A stretch of 64,000 nt of DNA from Ctenopharyngodon idella (lineage: Eukaryota > Chordata > Actinopteri > Cypriniformes > Xenocyprididae), in NCBI RefSeq assembly GCF_019924925.1, contig NC_067239.1, positions 2,500,001-2,564,000 of the forward strand, in the 5' to 3' direction. Under the pieces are notes generated by a model. The model was given only the letters and a program-made list of their open reading frames with translations. It made no database searches and had not been told where the DNA came from. Positions 1-15,200 of this stretch are shown here, piece by piece. The position numbers and the translations under genes were made by a program. The stretch's first letter is position 1. The number at the start of each line of letters is the position of its first letter.

Positions 1-260
1 TCATTAATTACTCACCCTCATGCCGTTCCACACCCGTAAGACCTCCGTTCATCTTTGGAACACAAATTAAGATATTTTTGTTGAAATCCAATGGCTCAGT
101 GAGGCCTGCATAGCCAGCAATGACATTCCTCTCTCAAGATCCATTAATGTACTAAAAACATATTTAAATCAGTTCATGTGAGTACAGTGGTTCAATATTA
201 ATATTATAAAGCGACGAGAATATTTTTGTTGCACCAAAAAAACAAAATAACGACTTATAT
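1..260 (+). repeat. Fragment of a TTAA-type DNA transposon (arm without its end)
   Basis: The opening bases (ACTCACCCTCATGCCGTTCC and on to a GAAGCGACG-like block near 210) match the left arm of the 17070-18398 element. The terminal AGGGTTAGTTCACCC lies outside the window. Confidence 0.6.
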
Positions 261-1026
261 AGTGATGGCCGTTTTCAACGGAGTGTTATGAATCAGCGTG
301 TCGAATCATGATTCGGATCGCGTGTCAAACCGCCAAACTGTTGAAATCACGTGACTTTGGCGCTCCGAACCACTGATTCGACACAAAAGATTCATAACGC
401 TCCGAATCTTCCTAACCCTTTAAGGCCAGACATTAGTGACTATACAACTTACATTCAGCCTAACCAGCATGCCCTTCATCTGTTTTGTCTGCTGACCGCG
501 TTCCTCTGCCGTATTGCAATCAGACCCTAGATCCAATTCAGTCTAATTGTAGGTGCTAAAGGTTAGAGACTCACAATTAGCATCCAGCAATTAGTATTAA
601 CCACCTCCCTATTGCCCTCTAACCTCTTAAACGGCTAATGTGAATAACGTCACTCTCCATTCGTCAAGTCTGCAAATGCACTAAGCCGTTAGTTAACCCT
701 TAGAGCCTGCTAAGACAATAAACATCCATAATTTAGATTGAATGACTAAGCCAACCAGCCGTAAAATGAATCGGATGAAATAAAATGATGAAAGATGATT
801 AAATTGCGGGGGATGTTTCACAATTATTTATAACTTACCAATATAGGAGGTGATGGTGAGTATGTGCTTGTAAGCTAATTGAATATGACCATAATTCTCT
901 GAGGAAAAAGTGTGATGTCAATTAATTTAATGATTTTAATTACCTGCCAGTCTTTGTGCATCCTAAAATCCTGTATCACCCTTAATTGACACTGTTGTGT
1001 ATTCAAATGTTGCATAGATACAGTTA
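261..1026. other. Intron of cdc42bpb, nothing recognised
   Basis: AT-rich intronic DNA upstream of the first exon seen. No splice-flanked open frame fits the gene. Short inverted similarity occurs around 285-400 (GATTCG/CGAATC words), probably another small repeat. Confidence 0.5.
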
Positions 1027-1558
1027 TGGTGTGTGCACACCAAAAGCGAATTATTTGCGTAAGTAGATTATATACAAAGTGAATGCAAATGACGCGAATT
1101 AGGCGATGCGATTGCCTTGAACGCACACTATATGCCTCAATCGCTTCTTCCGCACAAGTTGAAAAATGTTAACTTGAGTGGGAAATTCGCATGACTCATT
1201 GTCACACAAGCCAATCAGCGAAGAGCTTGTTGACACGTCCCGTCATCCTCAAGTAGCGATGGAAGTGGCTGTCATCCAGGCGCAGTTCCTGGAGAAGACC
1301 AGTGTTGCCAAGTCTGCGGTTTTACCGTGGAATTGGGCTACTTTAACATTGTTGCCGCGGGTTGAAGCGACCCTTATAACGTCATCCCCTGCAATGTGAA
1401 TTTTACCAAGGGAACCCCGCCAAAAATGCGGATTTTACCCCCCAGAACGTGATTTTTACCGGAGTAAAAATTTTATTCGCACGAGTGACGCGAAAAACAA
1501 GTGGTCCCGCGAGTAACGCAATGCGAATATTCGCTTCGCTTTTGGTGTGCACACACCA
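1027..1558. mobile_element. Small DNA transposon with near-perfect inverted ends and TTA target duplication (PIF/Harbinger-like)
   Basis: It begins TGGTGTGTGCACACCAAAAG and ends with its reverse complement. TTA flanks both sides (1024-1026 and 1559-1561). Three-base TTA duplications are typical of PIF/Harbinger. No transposase. Inside, 1299-1460 matches the GTTGCCAAGT-ended repeat also seen at 47601-47838, so a second element appears nested. Confidence 0.72.
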
Positions 1559-1835
1559 TTAGACCATATCAGTATCTTTTGTTTAGAAGTGCTTGGTAAG
1601 TATTGTTTTTGTGTCATTTTGGGGCATATTTACAATGTTAGTCAAAGATGGTGCTTTAGTGTTTGCAAATGCATCTCAAGTTGAATTATAGGTGGCATAT
1701 GATTTATTCGTGGTGTTGGCTAAGCCTTATTGCTGATTGCTTAAACATAAAAATTGAAAGACTTAAATGCGTAAGCATTAAATATATTTATATATAATTT
1801 ATACATTTGAAAGTTTGGGCTCAGTAAGATTATTT

Positions 1836-2135
1836 ATTTATTTATTTTTTTAAAGAAAGTAATACTTTTGTTCAGCCAGGATGCATGAAATAGATTTTTT
1901 TTTAAAGTCAGACTTTTACATTGTTACAAAAGATTTTAATAAACAATGCCTTTCTTTTGAACTTTTTTATTCAATTAATCCTGAAAAAAATTTATCTGTT
2001 TCCACAAAAATATTAAACAGCACAACTGTTTTCAAACTGTTAATTGTAATATTTACATTGTTTTGTTTTTTCAGTTTTAATTAGATTTTTGGTCAAATAA
2101 ATGCAGCCTTGGTGAGCATAAAAGACTTCTTTCAA
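1836..2135. repeat. Degenerate copy of the GATCAAAAATACAG interspersed repeat
   Basis: It ends in the family's typical arm (TTTTTGGTCAAATAAATGCAGCC, split around 2085-2110, then CTTCTTTCAAAAACA). Related copies lie at 4950-5345, 5550-5760, 13787-14605, 20205-21070, 28825-29225, 35865-36330 and 40440-40690. Confidence 0.6.
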
Positions 2136-2423
2136 AAACACGAACTTGCCAAAATGTCTGTTAGCAATGACATAATAGTTATGACATAATTGTTAGTTAT
2201 GACATAATACATTTCACAAATGTCATCTCAGTCACATTGTGATAATGTTTGCATGACTTGACTGTTTTAATGTAGCTTTTTGGGGAAATTAAGTGATGTT
2301 TGTAAAGCTTTTGATCTCATCTGCTGACCATAAAGATGCCATGTAGATGGAATTAAAATATCCCTCAGCGAATGATGCATACGCATTTTGAGCTTTTCAC
2401 ACAAATGTGGTCTCTTCCCTCAG

Positions 2424-5400
2424 ACAAGCTCCGTCGGTGATATGGACGCCACACCCCAGAAGACGGACATTCCCTCTTCCTCCCCATCAGTGGTTTCAGA
2501 ACAGGATGTGAGTGTCCACCTAACACTTCCTATTACATTCTGCCGCTGTCAGACTTCCTGTCTGATACATTGGTCATTGATTGAGTAATTTCCTGAATAG
2601 TAAAGGATAGTACAAAGCTTGAAAAAAATAAAAAATGCTGTATGGTCTCCTTGAAACAAAATAATACGCACATAAGTATACATGTTTTGTTATTACGCAT
2701 TTTATTTATATATATTTTAATGCTTTAGGAACCAGTCAAGTCTCAAGCGACCACCCCTGCTGCACCTTCTCCAATGTATCAGCCCACTCTCAGTGCACCA
2801 AAGGTAAAACAATCATATCATATGTCTGACTCATCATTAGCCTCTTCCTTTAGTCCAAGGGTGTCCAAAGTCTGGCCCGAATTATGAATTTCAAACGGCC
2901 CACAGCTTGTCTATTAAAATACATCATATGTGGCCTGCCATGCATAATGTACAAATCATGCAGTTTCACAGTGTCAGCACAAGGTGACAGCACTAGATTT
3001 TAGGCCAGGTGTAGCAGTTAAAGGAGAAAGTATACTTTGTTTTTTACGAGTACGCTAGCGTACGCTAGCCTTGCAAAGTATATTTAATTTGACTCGCACA
3101 CGTACACAGGCTTTCAAAACATTCACAGTTTTGCGCAATCTCTCGCCACGAGTTACGACCCATGTAAACGTCTTTGTATTCTTTCATGCTAGATTTGAAC
3201 AAATAAGGGTACTTTCTAACCTCTTCACACAATCTCTCACCTACGTAGGCCTTCGTTGTCGCTTTAGCTTGCATGCGTTCCGTTGTGGTGAGAAATCGAG
3301 TTCCCCCCCCAGGAATCGGGTCTCCTTTAGGACCCGAGTGATCCCATTGGTTCAGCTGACTTTTAATGGGTAGTATTTTTAGTGCCTGATTATAATTCCT
3401 GCAAAATCACGTTATGATTTATATCATTTAGAATGCGTTATAATGACCATTAATGTCTTTTAAATGACATAGTTCATATACTAGTATATAACTGAAGCTA
3501 TAGGTTCTGAAATCAAGCATCTCTCGTTCTTACTGTTTTTTTTTGTTTGTTTTTTTTGTTAGATTATGTACTAGCATAGCATACCAGTTAGCCTGCTAGC
3601 TTAGCTTATATTATATTAGATAGGTTTTTTGCACTTAATGTAATAAACATCATACAATAGTGAAATAAGTTATAATTAGTCAAGACATCACGATATCAAC
3701 TTTTGGTCAGGCATTACCTCCTGGGTCCTAAAGGAGACCCGATTCCTGGGGGGGGACTCGATTTCTCATGACACCGGTCTGTTCTGTTTATGCAGTCTTT
3801 CTTTGACTACCTTGTGAATCGACGCCCCAGAGCACGATCGCCACCTTGTGGATAAACTAATTACTGCAAAAAAATGCGACTACGTGCACATTTTTACAAA
3901 AATTTGGCAGTGCGTGTACTATTCTTATGGTGAAATTCGTGTCACGCGCACTGTATACCCTCGCGTGCGCATAAAAAGTGAACCATACTTTGGGCTAAAC
4001 TGTGAGTGAAACTAAATGTGATAACTGTTAAGCGCTGCTATTTCTGTTGCTTATGAGAAACGTTAAATGCACCAAAAGTGGAATGAAACTTGCCCCCTTT
4101 GATAAAAACGTTTGGAGACCCCTGCTTTAGTTTGTCAGTATTTGGCTTCTCAGCATCAGCATGTGTTCATTGCTCTGACTGTTAATACTTTGTTTGTGTC
4201 AGCAGCCTAAAGCTCATCAGCTGAGCATCAAGACCTTCTCCAGCCCGACCCAGTGCACTCACTGTACCTCACTGATGGTGGGCCAGATCCGACAAGGCTA
4301 CGCCTGCGAGGGTGAGCTGAGTGTTAATGATAAAAATATCAGAGACAGTGTGATAATGAGCTTTTGATCTATGATGAAATATTTATATGCAAGTTTCACT
4401 TGTCAGTGTAAGAAAGTAAGTCAGGTGTGTGAATGTTTGGTAATTCTCTCTCTCTCTCTCACTGTATCTCTTTTAGTATGCTCTTTCATCTGCCACGTGT
4501 CTTGTAAAGACAACGCGCCCCAGGTTTGCCCCATTCCTCCAGAGCAGGCCAAGAGGCCTCTGGGTATTGATGTGCAAAGGGGCATTGGCACAGCCTACAA
4601 AGGTTTTGTCAGGGTGAGAATGACGATGTAGTAAAAATTTCTGGTCACTTATTTTTACCTCACCTGAACAATTGCATTGAACTTATATTTCATACTAAAC
4701 ACCATCCAGTACCTTAAATTGCCTTGCTGCTCTTTCAGATCCCGAAGCCCACAGGAGTGAAGAAGGGCTGGCAGAGGGCTTATGCTGTCGTGTGTGACTG
4801 TAAACTCTTCCTCTATGAGGTGCCTGAAGGGAAGTCCACTCAGCCTGTTGTGATGGCCAGTCAGGTCCTCGACTTGAGGTCAGGATTAGTCACGTTCTCA
4901 GATTGAATGTACTTAACCCACAATCAGTGAATACTGTAGTGATCTGCCACAGTACTGTTCAAAAAAATTGTCTCTAATGCTCACCAAGGCTGCATTTGTT
5001 TGATCCAAAATACAGTAAAATCAATAATATTGTGTAATTTTATTGCCATTTAAATTAACTTTTTTCTATTTTAATATATTTTTAAAATTTATTCCTGTGA
5101 TGGCGAAGCTGAATTTTTAGAAGCTATTGTTCCAGTCTTCAGTGCCAGATTATACTTTATCTCAGGATTCTTTGATTAAATCTTGAAATAGAAATATTTT
5201 ATAACATTATAAATGCCTTAAATGTCACTTTTGATCAATTTAAAGACATGACATTTAATTAGATTTTTGGTCAAATAAAATGCAACCTTGAGTAGTGTAA
5301 AATACTTTTGTTTTGTTTTTTTTTCTCAAAAAAACATGAACTTGTATATATAAAGTGTCTATTCCTAGCAAACAGTCTATTAATATAATATTCTATTAAT

Positions 5401-8400
5401 AGGTATAAACCTTTTGCTCATGATTTTTATGAGCAAGCACATGACTGCTGAATGATTATTAGTTATGACATAATACATTTCACAAATGTCATCTCAGTCA
5501 CATTGTGATAATGTTTGTGTAACGTCAATGTGTTAATGTAGCTTTTTGGGGAAGTTAAAGTTTTTATTTTTTTTATTGTTCCAATCTTCAGTGTCAGATT
5601 TTTATTTTTATTTTTTTTTTTCTCCAGGATTCTTTGAAGAAAGTTCAAAACAGCATTTGTTTGAAATAGAAATCTTTCTTAACATTATAAATTCCTTTAA
5701 TGTCACTTAAACAATTTAAAGGCATAAATAAAAGTATTTATTTCTTTAAAAAAAAACAACGTACTGACCCCAGACTTTTTAACAGTAGTGCAAGTGAAGA
5801 ATATTATCTGTCATTATCAGAAAACTTGGAAATATCAAGTATTATTTTTCATTTGTGTGACATTGTTTCTTTTCCTCACAGAGACGAGGAGTTCTCTGTA
5901 AGCTCTGTTTTGGCATCTGATGTGATCCATGCCAGTCGTAAAGACATTCCCTGCATATTCCGGGTACGCTCTAAAATGTGTCCTTTTCTTTAAATGCTGC
6001 ATTGCTATGTTTAATCATGCATCATTGCCATATTTGCATCATATGCAATCATGCATCATATTTGCAGGTATCATCATCCACTCTGAACTCCCCGATCCGG
6101 CCGGTGCCTCTGTTGGTGTTAGCTGAGAGTGAAGCAGAGAAGAGGAAGTGGGTGGGCATCCTAGAGGGCCTGCAGAACATCCTGGCCAAGAACCGCCTGA
6201 AGAACCGTGTGGTGCATGTCCTGCACGAGGCCTATGACAGCAGCCTGCCTGCCATCAAAACTACACTCTCTGCCGCCATCGTAGGTCAGTACAGTGTTAG
6301 GGAGGCGAGGATGTTAACCTCTGGGATCGCTACTAATTCAAATGAATCAATATAATGTACCACTTTCCCCCATTTTCAAGAGAGGAATGAGCATTTTTGA
6401 ACACATGATAATTTTCACATATTTGAATTTGTGAGACTGTTTACATTCAGTGACACAGTCAATGTACTTTTTTTTTTTTTGTTTGTTTATTATTTCCCCT
6501 ATTTGGCTCAAAATGATTTTAGTCGGGACATTTTTGGGACATTATCCTGAAATACTTTTCAGAAGTTGATCCTGTGACATGCTATAATCTTACTAAAGCT
6601 ATTTTAAACAGCATTTCTAAAAGGGCTGCCCCCTGATAGTTGACTAATCATCAACTAGAAGCGGCTTAGTCGGCCAAAAATTTTATTAGAAAAATAAACC
6701 TTGTAGAAAGAAAAAACCTTGTGGTGCAACCACTTTTTTTCGTGATAACAGTGGAAACTACTCCGTCATTTTTGGTCATACAGATTAGAGTAACACATCA
6801 TTCGAAACTGTAATGGGTCTACTTTTATTTGTGTAAACTCACAATAACAAGAAAACATTGTGCTTTTGTAAAATAAAGAAAACAAACAGAATGCGCTTTC
6901 TGCCCTCTCGGTCTCCCTGAACTGGAGCACGTCACAAAAAAAATAACCGAAACTTAGCGTATACTTGCCTCACAGACATGAGAAATATATCTATAGAAAG
7001 CTTTAAATGTCTTTTAAATGAACCAATTCAAATAAAAAAGAAATAGGCTACATTATGCCTATATATATTAAACTCTCATTATGGTTTAGTATTCTTCTCA
7101 GTATATATTTAAGTAATTAAATTAATATAAACGTGCGATTAGTCGAAAAAATGGCTTAAATGAACGAGTAATAGTCGACTAGAAAAATCTTTAGTCGGGA
7201 ACTGCCCTAATTTCTAATTCTTTTGTAATTATGGCATATTATTAACTGAGAGACTACATGGAATATTTGTACTTTAAATTGCCCTACCAAAGGACCAAAC
7301 CCTCCTCCCCTCACTCGAATTGAATTTCGGCGTGGGATTGCGTGTATTGCGCATATTTTTACTCATTCTCGCAGATTTTATTCTCACAAAGTGCGCACAC
7401 ATAAAGCCGCCTCTCAGTACTAAATTGAGTTCTTTTTCGCTGCTTATTTCGCTTAAACAGTCAAATACACACTAAATAATGACAAAATGCCGGTCTTGGT
7501 GAGTATTCACATAAACACAGTCAGTTTGTTTTAAGTGAACATGAACAGTTGAGAAAGAAAACGCATGTGTAACAGTATAATGGATCCATGCATCAGGTCT
7601 TAAAGTGACAGCAGCCTAATAAACCTGCTGCCAAATTATGAGATGATATTACAAATATCTATATGTCAGTTTTTCCCCATGGTATCGATGTCAAAATTGT
7701 AGCCAGTGAAAAGCTGAGTGGCTAGTAACTTTTGAAAACCATTATCTGCAGTGACTGGTGAGCAAAAAAGTTAATGTCAAGCCCTGCATTTGTGCATTTG
7801 GAAATGTTGTTTTGTAATAGCATTAATATTTTAATAGTAATATCTAGCATTAGTATTTTCAGTAATTAAAAATGACAATTCATACCAGAGACCGTTTTAC
7901 CTTTAATAAACTTCATGAACAAAGTGCAATGGACTTTCAATAGAGGGACAGAAATCTCACAGGTTTGAGAATGAGTAAATGACGACAGAATTTGTTTTTG
8001 GGTGAACAAACCTTTCACAAAACAATCTGTCCTGCTATTGTCTCTACAGATCGAGAACGAATTGTTTTGGGAACAGAAGATGGCCTGTTTGTAGTCGAGA
8101 TCACAAGAGATGGTATGAGCACACCGATTTAGTTCTTTAATTCTTTTCCATTATTTTTACTTTGACTAATTTCCCATGATCCTTTCACAGTCATTGTTCG
8201 TGCTGCTGACTGTAAAAGAGTCGGCCAGATTGAGCTCATCCCCAAAGAGAAGATGGTGGCCCTGCTTTCTGGCCGTAATAAGCACGTCCATTTATACCCC
8301 TGGGCGGCACTAGAGGGCGCAGAGGGTGGTGTTGATATCAAGCTGACCGAAACTAAAGGCTGCCAGACGATGACCATAGGTACCCTACGGCCTGGGGGCC

Positions 8401-11400
8401 CAGCGTGTCTCCTAGCAGGCGTGAAGCGTCAGGTCATCTGCTATGAAATCACACGGGCAAAGCCCCATCACCGCAAGCTGTGGGAGGTGCAGGCGCCTGG
8501 TATCGCCCAGTGGCTGGGGATTATTCGTGATCGGCTGTGCGTGGGTTACCCGTCAGGCTTCGCTCTGCTGGCCATGCAGGGAGAGTCGTCACCGGTGAGT
8601 CTGGTCAGCCCGGCAGACCCCTCACTAGCCTTTTTGGCCCAGCAGCCCCTGGACGCGCTGCACGCTATGGAGGTGGGAGCAAATGAACTGCTGCTGTGCT
8701 TCAGTCAGCTGGGAGTGTATGTGGACGCGACAGGACGACGCTCTCGAACACAGGAGCTGATGTGGCCCGCCACACCACTTGCCTGCAGTAAGTGCTTTTA
8801 AAGAGCTTGTGTGGGAAGTAAGAAATAATTGGTGAAAGTATCTAAGCAACGGTGTTTGTTTTCATGTTTTCAGCCCTCCTGAAATTCCAGTGTTTTTCAT
8901 GTGTAGACTTGGAGGAAGGGAGGAGTAGGAAAGAACAGAGGAGAGACAGAAAAGCAGGGAGGAGGTAGAAAAGACAAAGAAGAGAACAGGAGGTTGAAAA
9001 GAGAAATAAATGAACTACCATGGGCCGGATTCATCAGTAGTTTATAAAAATAAAAAAATAATTTAAAAAAAGGTTCTCAAATAAAATTTGAGCTTATGAG
9101 TTAAATAACAGGTAGCAATTCAATGATTTTTGTGATTTTTTTTTCAATTTATGGACTAATAATTGTATATATCTTGTCGAATTAAAAAATGAACAAGTGA
9201 ATTCAGGCATCACAACATTATGTACAGTAGGAAAATTCAATATATATTTTAAGTAAATATGTCATTCAACAGCGTTATTCAATTATTAGTGTTCTTAAAT
9301 ATTAACTCTGAGTTTAGCTGTCATGAGAATTTACTTGCTGGTAACCATTTTACTAGCTTGTAATTTGACATTGAGGAAAAGAAACCAAAATTAGGCAAAT
9401 GCTGGTGGTTCTCTTTGAAGGAATTATTGTGAAGAAATTTCTTCTCGAGAACCTTGATATCATGCCGGAAAGTGAGAGGCGACCATGGGAAAGCTGTGGC
9501 CAACTCAATTATGATGTGAGTGGGGGAAAAAAGCAGCAGTAAACAAAAAGGTCAAGAGAGCAGATAAGGGCAATATTGTTGTATGTACGTGGTAGGGGTG
9601 TAACGGTACACAAACATGATGGTTCGGTATGTACCTCTGTATTGAAGTCGCAGTTCGGTACAGCAGGGGGGAGAAAACTAAACATAAAATTGCTTCTTTT
9701 TCTTCTTTTTTATTAAACAGTGGTTTATTGAACACATTGTGTCTCTCTCTTTAAATAAATTCAATTATATTATAACAAACATTTTATTAAGGATTAAAAA
9801 TCTCTCTCAGCTAATGCTGTAAACTATATACAGGAAGCCCTTTCTTGCACATTACTATAATATTAAAGGTTACAATTAACAACAGAGCCCAAACTATTAA
9901 ATTCAGTTGCTATTTATTTTTAGATATAATAATCAACACTCAAAAAAACATGTACGCTCCCGTGTGTATCTGTGTAAGCACTCTGTGAAGAGCGTCAAAG
10001 ATGTGTATTTACAACATGTTTTTGAAGCGTTGATCATTGTAGCCAATCACAGACATATCTGTTGAGCGCGTCAACACAATGGCAAATCAGAGGTGTTTAC
10101 GAATCCGTTCAACAGCGCTCAAAATACTGAGGGGAAATGCTGGTATTGTCACAGTTTTAAAATTTCAGTACCAACTTGGTACTGAAGTTGGTACTTTTGA
10201 CAACACTAATTAAGACATTACTAACATGTAAAGTAACTATAATGAATATATAAGCTAATATAGTGCATATATTTAGTGAAATGATCCCTCTAGAGTTCAT
10301 TTCTCTAGTGAGCTAACATGCTGTGGACACTAAATGACTTGCTTGAAGTAAATGTAATGCTGCGTGCGATATTATTCTCCAGCTGTTTTATTGATGTCTT
10401 TCTGTGGTTGAAACACTGGTTGAGAGATTACACGTAAACATATCATATGCATAGATTGTCTGTTCTTCTTCTGCACTTTTTCCTGTTGTGGCGGTTAGCA
10501 AACACCGTTGCGTTACAATGTGCGCCCCCTTCTGGCGTGTAGATCGCCTGTGACCGTTCGGGACAAATACTAGTATCGTTACACCCCTAGTACCTAGTAT
10601 TATACAATGTTCCAATGCTTAATATATAAAAATCCAATCAATCCATTAAAGTATGAGGTTATCCTAACTAAGTTATTTACATAGACTTTATTTTCTTAGG
10701 AACAATGTTAAAAGAGAACATAATTCATAAATCTTTTCATCATGACTTACTCTTACACTTTTTTCCTTAAGTTAGACAATAAGAAGAAAATAGTACTTAA
10801 GAATAATTTTATTTTTTGGCGTATTTGGAGAATCAGGCCCCAGATGTTTCAGTCAGAATAGTGAGCCACAGAACTCTCCAGCCTCTGACCCAGTTTCACG
10901 GCAATCCTTTGAGAATGGCATCATGAATGATTTGCCTTGCCATGACATCTCAAACCCCTATTCATTATTTTCAGGCTCAGGCTCAAACTACCTGACAGTG
11001 TACAGCGATTATGGAGTAGATGTGTTTGATGTCCACACCACAGAATGGGTCCAGACCATCTCATTAAGAAGGGTGAGTGAAGGATCCTAAATGTACAGTT
11101 TGTGAAAGTAGCATTTAATATAATTTCAACTGTAACACATTGTGTTTATGAAAAAATCTGATCTGACTTTAAAACGTGTCTGTAGATTCGGCCCCTGAAT
11201 GTGGAGGGGAGTCTGAACCTGTTGGGCTCTGAGCAGCCCCGCCTCATCTACTTCAGCAACAACTCCTCAGGTCTGATCCCACCCCACAAACACTTAACCG
11301 TCAACACACATCTCCCACACACTGGATCTTTCTTTCCCCACTTAATGTGGCAAGAGTCTCTGATCACAATAGTACACCTGTGAAAAAATGTGTCCTCCAC

Positions 11401-12266
11401 AAAGTGATGTCAATCACTCCCGCTTACACAGACACTGACACACGCATATATATATATATATAATATACACTAACAAGCCCACACATGCTTAGAGCTCAGC
11501 AGTCTCGGCCTCAGACGTCACATCTGTTCACTAGAATGGTTTGTTCACTGATTTGTTCAGTGGCCCTTTCTGCCGATTACATCATTACGCCAGTAGATGG
11601 TGGCAATTAACTTTAAATGTTATGAATCATTAAATAATTGTTAGGAGACACTGAATTATTCACTCAACTTATTTGTTAAAAACATTAATCCATTCATAAC
11701 TAATGTCTAATCTATTAAGAGACTTTTTAAAAGGTTTTTTAAGCATCATAAGATGTCTTGAAGTAGATGTCTTGAATTCAGTGTCTTGTTCAGTGTCGTT
11801 CCAAGTCTCATTCACACTTGAAGCTTAGTAAGGGGGCATATTTGTTCAGTAAGGGTTCGTGTACATCCAGCCGGTTTTTATCGCAGAATAAAACCCAGAC
11901 AGAGTGATCAGGAACCGACGTGAAGTGGAGGGATCTCGCATCACTCTGAAGGGGTTTATTCTGCGATAACAACCGGCTGGATGTACATTATCCCACGCAT
12001 TTTGGGATATCGCATCAAAAACTGCTAGATGGAAGCGCCAAAATGTGCATAAATTCTAAAAATGTGCATAAAAAAACACATGCGCTCGTTTGAGTCTGAT
12101 ACATTTTTTATCCAATAAGAAAACATGCGCATAAACTACAATGTGAACACATTTACCAAATAAATTCCTCAATGCGCATCATTTAGCCCCTGGAATGCGA
12201 TTTAACCCCCTGGGCTAGTTTTGAGTAGCAATTTGGTTGGGCTTTGTTGTGAACCTGGCAACCCTG

Positions 12267-12299
<33 letters not shown>

Positions 12300-15200
12300 C
12301 CAGATTTGTTTAAAAACACTGATTACGAGTCACTACATAGATGTGAATGTGAACAATTTGTCAATTTACAAAATGTGTGCAAAAACAGTGATTTATAATA
12401 TCATAAGATCAGCCCAGGTAATGAAATGTACGGCTCCACCCTTTGTGGTCCATTTACAACTCACTTCCTACCCACTCTGGCAGATTGCCGTCTTGATAAA
12501 GACGCTTTTGTTTGCTAAACTAAAATGACCTCATTTGTCACACCTCCTCTAGGCCTGCTGCCAACATTTCCACAGTGCGTTCAGACACAAAGGCTCTGAG
12601 CTCAGAAACCCAGGACTGCTGTAGTGTAGCAGCCATAACCGTTGTTTTCAACCTCATTCACACTGTGTTTCCACAGATGGCTGTGACCTAGCCATCCCTG
12701 AGACCTCCGACAACAGCAAGAAGCTGATGGTGAGGACACGCAGCAAGAGGAAGTTCCTTTTTAAAGTACCCGAGGAGGAGCGGCTGCAACAGAGGAGGTA
12801 CGGTGGCTTCAGGTGTACATTTCTTACACTGCCGCACTCGTGCGTTTCTACATTGTTTCCTTTTTGTTCAATAGGGAGATGCTGAGGGATCCTGAAATGA
12901 GATCCAAACTGATCTCCAACCCCACCAACTTCAACCACGTTGCTCACATGGGCCCAGGCGACGGCATGCAGGTCCTCATGGATCTGCCTCTGGTAATACC
13001 TTAAAATAGCTGGAGCTGATGTCCATATTTGAGTGTTTAGATGTATAAACACACCTGGTGCTAAAAGTTTAGGGCCTCGATCGGAAACACACAGATGCCT
13101 TTGCAGCCCATCAGATTAGGAGTTTTTGAAAACACCATTCCAGTGTCAACAGTGTGCCCTTCAGCCCTGGTTTCTATAAGGCAGTGTCTTTCTAAGTTTC
13201 CTCCTCACTCTTTTAGGTGTTTCACTAATCTGACACATCCAGTTCAGGTCATGGAGCCGGCACTAATGAGCCCGTTACTTGAAGCAGGTGTGTTAGCTAG
13301 AGGATTCAAATGTGCAGTGCTATGGGGTACCCAGGAGAAAAATTAAGAAACACTGTTCTAATTAGGGCAGGAATCTGAGAACCACTTTTTATTTGGACCA
13401 TTTTCATTTTTATTCATACCATGGAAAAGTACATCATTTCAATTTTCTTACTTCTCAGCATCGCCACAATAACTACAGCACAAAACTTACAGCGCAGTCT
13501 GATTACTGATTCAAACAAATGATTCTAATGAGTCATTCTTGTTAGAGAATCAGAAACATACAGCATGTCCAGTTTATTCCAAATGATTCCTGAGTAAATG
13601 ACTCTTAACAGCCAGTACTTTTTAGTGAATCAAACTTATGTTGAGACATGGATTAGTCTACTACTTACTAACTAGTTGTTGAGTGACAGTGTGTAGGTAA
13701 AGATATGTTTTGTAGTAGTATTTAAAAAAAAGAAAAAAAAAAAAGGATATTATTTATTATGTGGACTATATGTACAGTAAGGTATTAAGGTTTTTAATGT
13801 TTTTGAAAGTAGTCTTTTAATCTTATCAAGGCTGCATTTATTTGATCAAAAATACAGTAAAAACCATATTAATGTGAAATATTACAATTTAAATTAACTG
13901 GTTTTGTAATATATGTAAAATGTAACTTCTGTAATATACTTTAAAATGTAATTTATTCCTGTGATCAAAGCTGAATTTTCAGCATCATTACTCCAGTCTG
14001 CAGTGTCACATGATCCTTCAGAAATCATTCTAAGATAATTTCTTGTTATTATCAATGTTGAAAACCATTTTAGCTGCTTTTTTTGTGGAAATTGTGATAT
14101 ACTACCATTCAAAGGTTTGGGGTAAGTAAGATTTAAAAAAAAAAAAAAAAAAAAAAAGGAAAAAATTTGTACTTTTATTTTTGCAAAGGCACATTAAATT
14201 GATCAAAAAATGACAGTAAAGACATTTATGAAATAAATATATATTATGAAAAAGTTCTATTTAAAACAAATGCTGTTCTTTTGAACTTTCTATTGATCAA
14301 AGTTTGCTGAAAAAGAACTGTTTAATATTAATAATAATAGATGTATCTTGAGCAGCAAATCATCACATTAGAATGATTTCTGAAGGATCATGTGACACTG
14401 AAGACTGGAGTAATGATGCTGGAAATTCAGCTTCGATCACTTTTTAAATATATTACATTTTAAAATATATATTACAAAAGAAACCAGTTGATTTAATTTG
14501 TAATATTTCACAATATTACGGTTTTTATTGTATTTTTGATCAAATAAATGCAGCCTTGCTGAGATTAAAAGACTACTTTCAAAAACATTAATAAACCTTA
14601 ATGTTTCCAAACTTGTGTAATAAAAATAGATGTAACATTATTTAGTAGTTGTATTATTCTTATATTATTGTATTATTAATTAAGGCCAATTAGTAGACTG
14701 CAGCCTTTGAAAAATGCATATTCAAAATGATCTTGAATAGAAACTGACTACGCAGTTGATTCACTACAAGTTGATTTTTTTTAAAATGGCGTCCTAAATG
14801 AGAGAACCAGGTAAACTGTGTCAGTTTAGCCCTTCAGCTTTGAGCACAAGATGCTAAATGAGTCTCTGTCGGTCAGATTGAGTCTTCTGTGCTCTTCAGT
14901 GGTGGAAGTTTGTGATAATTTACAGAAATGCTATTTGGTCACAGCATTAACTGATTGACTTCTCGGGTTTTATTACTCATCCTAACATCCTTTTCTTTCA
15001 TTTTACTGCACAGCACCAAAGTCTTTCCCTTCTCTCTGCATGTTTCTTCTTCAAAGCCGGCCAGCCCCACTCTTCCACCCTCACACCCTTTTCTCTCTGT
15101 CTCTCTTTCCTGTTCATGTCTCTCCTTCTGTTTTCGCTCTGGTCGTGGATTCGCTCTGTCCTCTGGTTGCCGTGGCAGCAGCAGAGCGAGACTCCCTCCC

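Noticed and set aside
8129..8377. Minus-strand 82-codon frame in cdc42bpb
   Set aside because: Antisense to the CNH-domain exon.
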